This document shows positions 61,182 to 64,000 of a stretch of DNA of 64,000 bases, piece after piece. Made by a program: the position numbers and the translations under genes. The stretch is taken from NCBI GenBank assembly GCA_965661625.1, contig CBFIEM010000003.1:1-64000 (forward strand), in the 5' to 3' direction. Positions within the stretch are counted from its first letter, which is position 1. The number at the start of each line of letters is the position of its first letter. The DNA is from GCA-2705995 sp965661625. Lineage in GTDB: Bacteria; Bacteroidota; Bacteroidia; Flavobacteriales_G; Salibacteraceae. The notes beneath the pieces are model-generated. The model was not told the DNA's origin. It did no database searches and saw nothing but the letters and a program-made list of their open reading frames with translations.

Positions 61182-62111
61182 ATGAAGTATCCTAGACCAC
61201 ACTCATTAGCTGAGGTAGCTGAGCTAATTGGCGCTCAATACATCGGAGATGCCGCGTTTGAAATAACAGGGCAGAATGAAATTCACGTTGTTGAACCTGG
61301 AGACATTGTTTTTGTAGATCATCCTAAGTACTACGACAAAGCATTGAACTCAGCGGCAACCACTATTCTGATCAATAAAGAAGTTGAATGTCCAACTGGA
61401 AAAGCCCTGCTCATCTCAGATGATCCATTTCGTGACTTCAACAAACTAACCCAACACTTTTTACCATTTGAAGGGTCTGGATCAGCCATACACCCTTCTG
61501 CTTCTATTGGAAAAGGAACAGTCATTGAGCCAAACGTAACCATTGGACCAAACGTTAAGATTGGTGAAAACTGCATCTTACATGCTGGGGTGGTTGTTCG
61601 TGACGGAGCAATAATCGGTAACGAGGTGATTTTACACCCAAATGTAGTGATAGGAGGAGAAGCTTTCTATTACAAAAAGCGAGATGCGGGTTACGACAAA
61701 TTACTATCAGGCGGAAACATTTGCATTGAAGATCGTGTAGAGCTTGGGGCAGGCACTACTATCGATAAAGGAGTGAGTGGAATAACTACCATTGGTGAAG
61801 GAACTAAAATTGACAACCTGTGCCACGTTGGTCACGATACCGTTATTGGCAAGCACTGCTTATTTGCAGCACATACTGGCATAGCGGGATGTACTACTGT
61901 TGGAGACCACGTAACCCTATGGGGCCGTGTTGGGGTTACAAGTGGTATTCATATTGGCGATCACGCTGTGGTATTAGCGTGCAGCTGTGTTTCTAAGTCA
62001 CTTGAAGGAGGAAAAAACTACTTTGGAGTACCTGCGGAAGAAGCCAAGTCAAAATGGCGTGAAATGGCTGCTCTCCGTCGATTACCAGAACTTATTTCAA
62101 AATTAAAATAA
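61182..62111 (+). CDS. LpxD-like N-acyltransferase, second copy
   Basis: A 309-residue LpxD paralogue. N-terminal uridine-binding-like domain (SLAEVAELIGAQYIGD, then DIVFVDHPKYYDKAL) and hexapeptide beta-helix (GKGTVIEPNVTIGPNVKIGE). VGHDTVIGKHCLFAAHTGIA has the family histidines, and it ends with a short helix instead of the longer one of the first copy. It may acylate a different sugar or act on a second lipid A precursor. The chromosome carries both copies within 5.4 kb, as seen in other Bacteroidetes. The specific role of this copy is unknown. Confidence 0.85.
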   Translation: MKYPRPHSLAEVAELIGAQYIGDAAFEITGQNEIHVVEPGDIVFVDHPKYYDKALNSAATTILINKEVECPTGKALLISDDPFRDFNKLTQHFLPFEGSGSAIHPSASIGKGTVIEPNVTIGPNVKIGENCILHAGVVVRDGAIIGNEVILHPNVVIGGEAFYYKKRDAGYDKLLSGGNICIEDRVELGAGTTIDKGVSGITTIGEGTKIDNLCHVGHDTVIGKHCLFAAHTGIAGCTTVGDHVTLWGRVGVTSGIHIGDHAVVLACSCVSKSLEGGKNYFGVPAEEAKSKWREMAALRRLPELISKLK

Positions 62112-62133
62112 TCTTTTATCCATAATTATCAGT

Positions 62134-63717
62134 ATGCGTTTATCCCTAGGAATTCTCATTTCTGCTTTAGTATTAAGCTCTTGTGGAATCATCTCAAAAA
62201 ACATTCCCTCCAAAGTTTACGTTCAGCCCTACTACGAAGACTCTCAGGTGTATGCTGTTACAAGCAAAGGTGATACCCTTCAGGGAGGCAAAGAGCACGC
62301 TTTCAGTCTTAAACCTGGCCAGTCTATTCTTTTTTATGAAGAAGCTCCAGACTTTCGAATAAACTCCCTTCCATCCGACAAATCTGCCTTCAATCCAATG
62401 GCTCTTTTGGACCTAGGAGCAACCATTGGATTGACCTATCTTATTCTTGATGCTGCTTACCAACCTGAAGAGGGAGATATTGTTACCCCGATACTAACAG
62501 GATCAGTGGGTATATATTCCACCAACCTAATGAGCTGGAAGAAGCATAAAAAAAATCAAGCGTTCCAAAAACCCTTACGCCTTCCCACCCCTCCCGATGA
62601 ATCAAGCAATGTAACCCTAGCAGGTATTGAAACCAATATCCCAGCAAAAGATTTTTCAATTAAAGTTTACAGCAACAGGTCTAAATATGAAAAAGGCCAA
62701 GCCAATGTATCACGTTTTTCGGATGAAGCGGTGAGCGGCTACCAACGAGATGTAAGTAATTCGATCAATAAGCACTTATCGGATTGGGGGTTCTCCGACA
62801 CCACTGAAAACCTGTTTAAGTCAAGCCACAACCAAATTGGGATTAAAGGTGAGTTGATCAAAGTTCAATTCACGGCTATTGGGAACATTTTAAAAGCAGA
62901 AGGATCTGTTAAATGGTCACTCAATGATAAATTAACTGATGTTGATTTACACACCAGCAAGTATGATGTAAATTCCAACTGGGTATTTTTTAAAGCACAC
63001 GATGATTTGTTGCTTGAAAACCTAATTGCCGACCTGCTCTTGGATGGGCTTGTTCAATTCTTAAGTGTTGATTCAGTTAAATCAAAATTGATTGATAATA
63101 CTGAAAACTTATTGGAAGAAATAGCGGAAAGCGAAACCATCAGCCTTAGCACAAGTGGTGGCAAAAAAGCAGAAAACCTTGCTGATGCAATCAAAGCTTC
63201 AGTAACAGTTTTAACGAAGAATGGACATGGAAGCGGATCGATAATCTCACCTGACGGTTACATCATTACGAATGCACATGTGGTCAAAGCAAGTCAGGAA
63301 ATGGAAGTTTTACTTGATGGGCAAAAAGTTAAAGCTGATGTAATCCGTAAAAATCCAATATATGATATAGCTCTACTTAAGGTGAGTAAATCAGACTTAA
63401 CCTATTACAGTATCGATAAAGCTTTTTCGAACGCCCCGGGAACTGAGGTCTATGCCATTGGAACCCCTACATCCATTGATCTTGGTCAATCGCTTACAAA
63501 AGGAATTATATCTGGTAACCGGAAAACTCCAAATCATCCATTAATTCAGGTTGATTCGCCTATCAATGAAGGAAATAGCGGCGGAGGACTTGCTTTGAAG
63601 GAAGGCTCATTAATCGGGGTGGTTTCATCAAAAATGTTTGGGTACTCCATTGAAGGAATAGGCTTTGCTTTACCTACTAGCACCCTCGAAAAAGCGCTTA
63701 ACATTAAACTTCCTTAA
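62134..63717 (+). CDS. Lipoprotein with C-terminal trypsin-like protease, paralogue of the gene at 18011-19552
   Basis: A 527-residue envelope protein. The lipobox ends at C17 (LVLSSC). The N-terminal beta region (about 25-75) is followed by a hydrophobic stretch at 89-108 (MALLDLGATIGLTYLILDAA). The middle region has a DFSIKVYSNRSKYE start and a LLLDGLVQFLSVDSVKS end. The protease at 350-525 has H382 (TNAHVV), D411 (IYDIALLKV) and S482 (NEGNSGGGLA). No PDZ domain. Same layout as the protein at 18011-19552, differing mostly in the N-terminal half. It may tune envelope or LPS assembly, but this is not shown. Confidence 0.85.
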   Translation: MRLSLGILISALVLSSCGIISKNIPSKVYVQPYYEDSQVYAVTSKGDTLQGGKEHAFSLKPGQSILFYEEAPDFRINSLPSDKSAFNPMALLDLGATIGLTYLILDAAYQPEEGDIVTPILTGSVGIYSTNLMSWKKHKKNQAFQKPLRLPTPPDESSNVTLAGIETNIPAKDFSIKVYSNRSKYEKGQANVSRFSDEAVSGYQRDVSNSINKHLSDWGFSDTTENLFKSSHNQIGIKGELIKVQFTAIGNILKAEGSVKWSLNDKLTDVDLHTSKYDVNSNWVFFKAHDDLLLENLIADLLLDGLVQFLSVDSVKSKLIDNTENLLEEIAESETISLSTSGGKKAENLADAIKASVTVLTKNGHGSGSIISPDGYIITNAHVVKASQEMEVLLDGQKVKADVIRKNPIYDIALLKVSKSDLTYYSIDKAFSNAPGTEVYAIGTPTSIDLGQSLTKGIISGNRKTPNHPLIQVDSPINEGNSGGGLALKEGSLIGVVSSKMFGYSIEGIGFALPTSTLEKALNIKLP

Positions 63718-64000
63718 CGGGAAGTTTTTTTCTCTGCATAGATATCACCGGCGGTAATGAGTGCTATGAACGCCCAAAAAATGGCATTCACCTTGTCGAT
63801 ATCTAAAAAGTTATTGAGCATTCCGTGAATCAGGTAGGTTGTGAGACCTAAGATTGCTGCGAGCAAAACACGCCGTTGATCTTGATTCGCTAGCTCATAA
63901 TAAAGTGGTATTCCCCGGTAATAGATCATAAATACCAGTAAGAGGAAAAGCAACATACCTGCTACTCCCTGTTCGGCTAACGGACCAAAATACTCGCTAT
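63714..64000 (-). CDS. O-antigen ligase/polymerase family protein, 5' part cut by the window edge
   Basis: The leftward frame is open from base 64000 to a stop at 63714 (about 95 codons), so only the C-terminus is seen. It shows the Wzy/WaaL-type element EYFGPLAEQGVAGMLLF, a hydrophobic helix, and TYLIHGMLNNFLDIDKVNAIFW, a motif typical of Bacteroidetes O-antigen ligase-like proteins. Two to three membrane helices are covered. It ends with a lysine-rich tail (EKKTSR). Its stop overlaps that of the protease gene. Confidence 0.75.
   Translation of the reverse strand, partial: SEYFGPLAEQGVAGMLLFLLLVFMIYYRGIPLYYELANQDQRRVLLAAILGLTTYLIHGMLNNFLDIDKVNAIFWAFIALITAGDIYAEKKTSR

Noticed and set aside
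1..64000. CRISPR array, insertion sequence, prophage or secretion-system island
   Set aside because: No regularly spaced repeats, transposase, integrase or phage structural genes are present; gene order and style are those of a core chromosome.

Overview
The window looks like one contiguous piece of a marine Bacteroidetes (Flavobacteriia/Flavobacteriales-type) chromosome. The grounds are a proteorhodopsin gene next to a lycopene cyclase, the T9SS regulator porX, a fused lpxC-fabZ gene, a short F1 epsilon subunit, an atpD-atpC pair separated from the rest of the ATP synthase, a TonB receptor with an N-terminal carboxypeptidase-regulatory-like domain, and repeated TAnnTTTG (-7) promoter boxes close to start codons. 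Coding density is very high. Many neighbours overlap by 1-11 bases (ATGA and TAATG junctions, overlapping convergent stops), and no gene-free stretch exceeds about 180 bases. I saw no tRNA, rRNA, CRISPR array, insertion sequence or prophage gene.

Layout. 1-1623: crtY (runs off the left edge) and proteorhodopsin, leftward and translationally coupled. 1801-6278: exonuclease III, a truncated or chimeric PPK2, a MazG-like protein, Sua5, atpC, atpD. 6440-12039: ribF, a leucine-rich-repeat protein, a YkoF-like protein, a PnuT/PnuC transporter and a NadR-like kinase in a tight run, followed by a TPP riboswitch that controls a TonB-dependent receptor; together a vitamin uptake region, probably for thiamine. 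12047-17940: a Kdo locus with a KdsC-like phosphatase, a transaldolase fused to a KdsD-type CBS pair, kdsA and kdsB leftward, and divergent kdnA-kdnB. This suggests the lipid A core sugar is converted to 8-amino-Kdo. 18011-26493: an outer-membrane lipoprotein protease, pheT, recG, purL, all leftward. 26605-33640: SDR, amidohydrolase, a PAS protein with a lone histidine-kinase dimerisation domain, nitronate monooxygenase, fadD and an Mpo1-like protein. 33635-38850: TetR-ABC-HlyD-TolC export operon. 39013-41173: SulP transporter plus beta carbonic anhydrase. 41170-44259: hpt-adk-obg-PAP2-fluC operon. 44358-49452: purK-purE, then envelope proteins including a helix-hairpin-helix protein with a barrel-like body. 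49442-55314: aroA, aroB, a small membrane protein, ald, tsaE, porX. 55395-63717: HD phosphohydrolase, then lpxD, lpxC-fabZ, lpxA, an ABC ATPase, efp, a second lpxD-like gene, and a paralogue of the lipoprotein protease. The right edge cuts an O-antigen ligase-family gene.

How the parts fit. Much of the window builds or maintains the outer membrane (lpxD, lpxC-fabZ, lpxA, Kdo/Kdo8N, O-antigen ligase, PorX, TonB receptor, lipoprotein proteases). The proteorhodopsin, carotenoid and bicarbonate-uptake genes fit a light-assisted marine heterotroph. The most novel-looking item is the transaldolase-CBS fusion, which occupies the place expected for arabinose-5-phosphate isomerase (KdsD) in the Kdo cluster. 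Other items worth attention are the paired PEGA/trypsin lipoproteins, the PPK2/beta-barrel chimera and the paired GNRA-type hairpins between porX and the HD gene.
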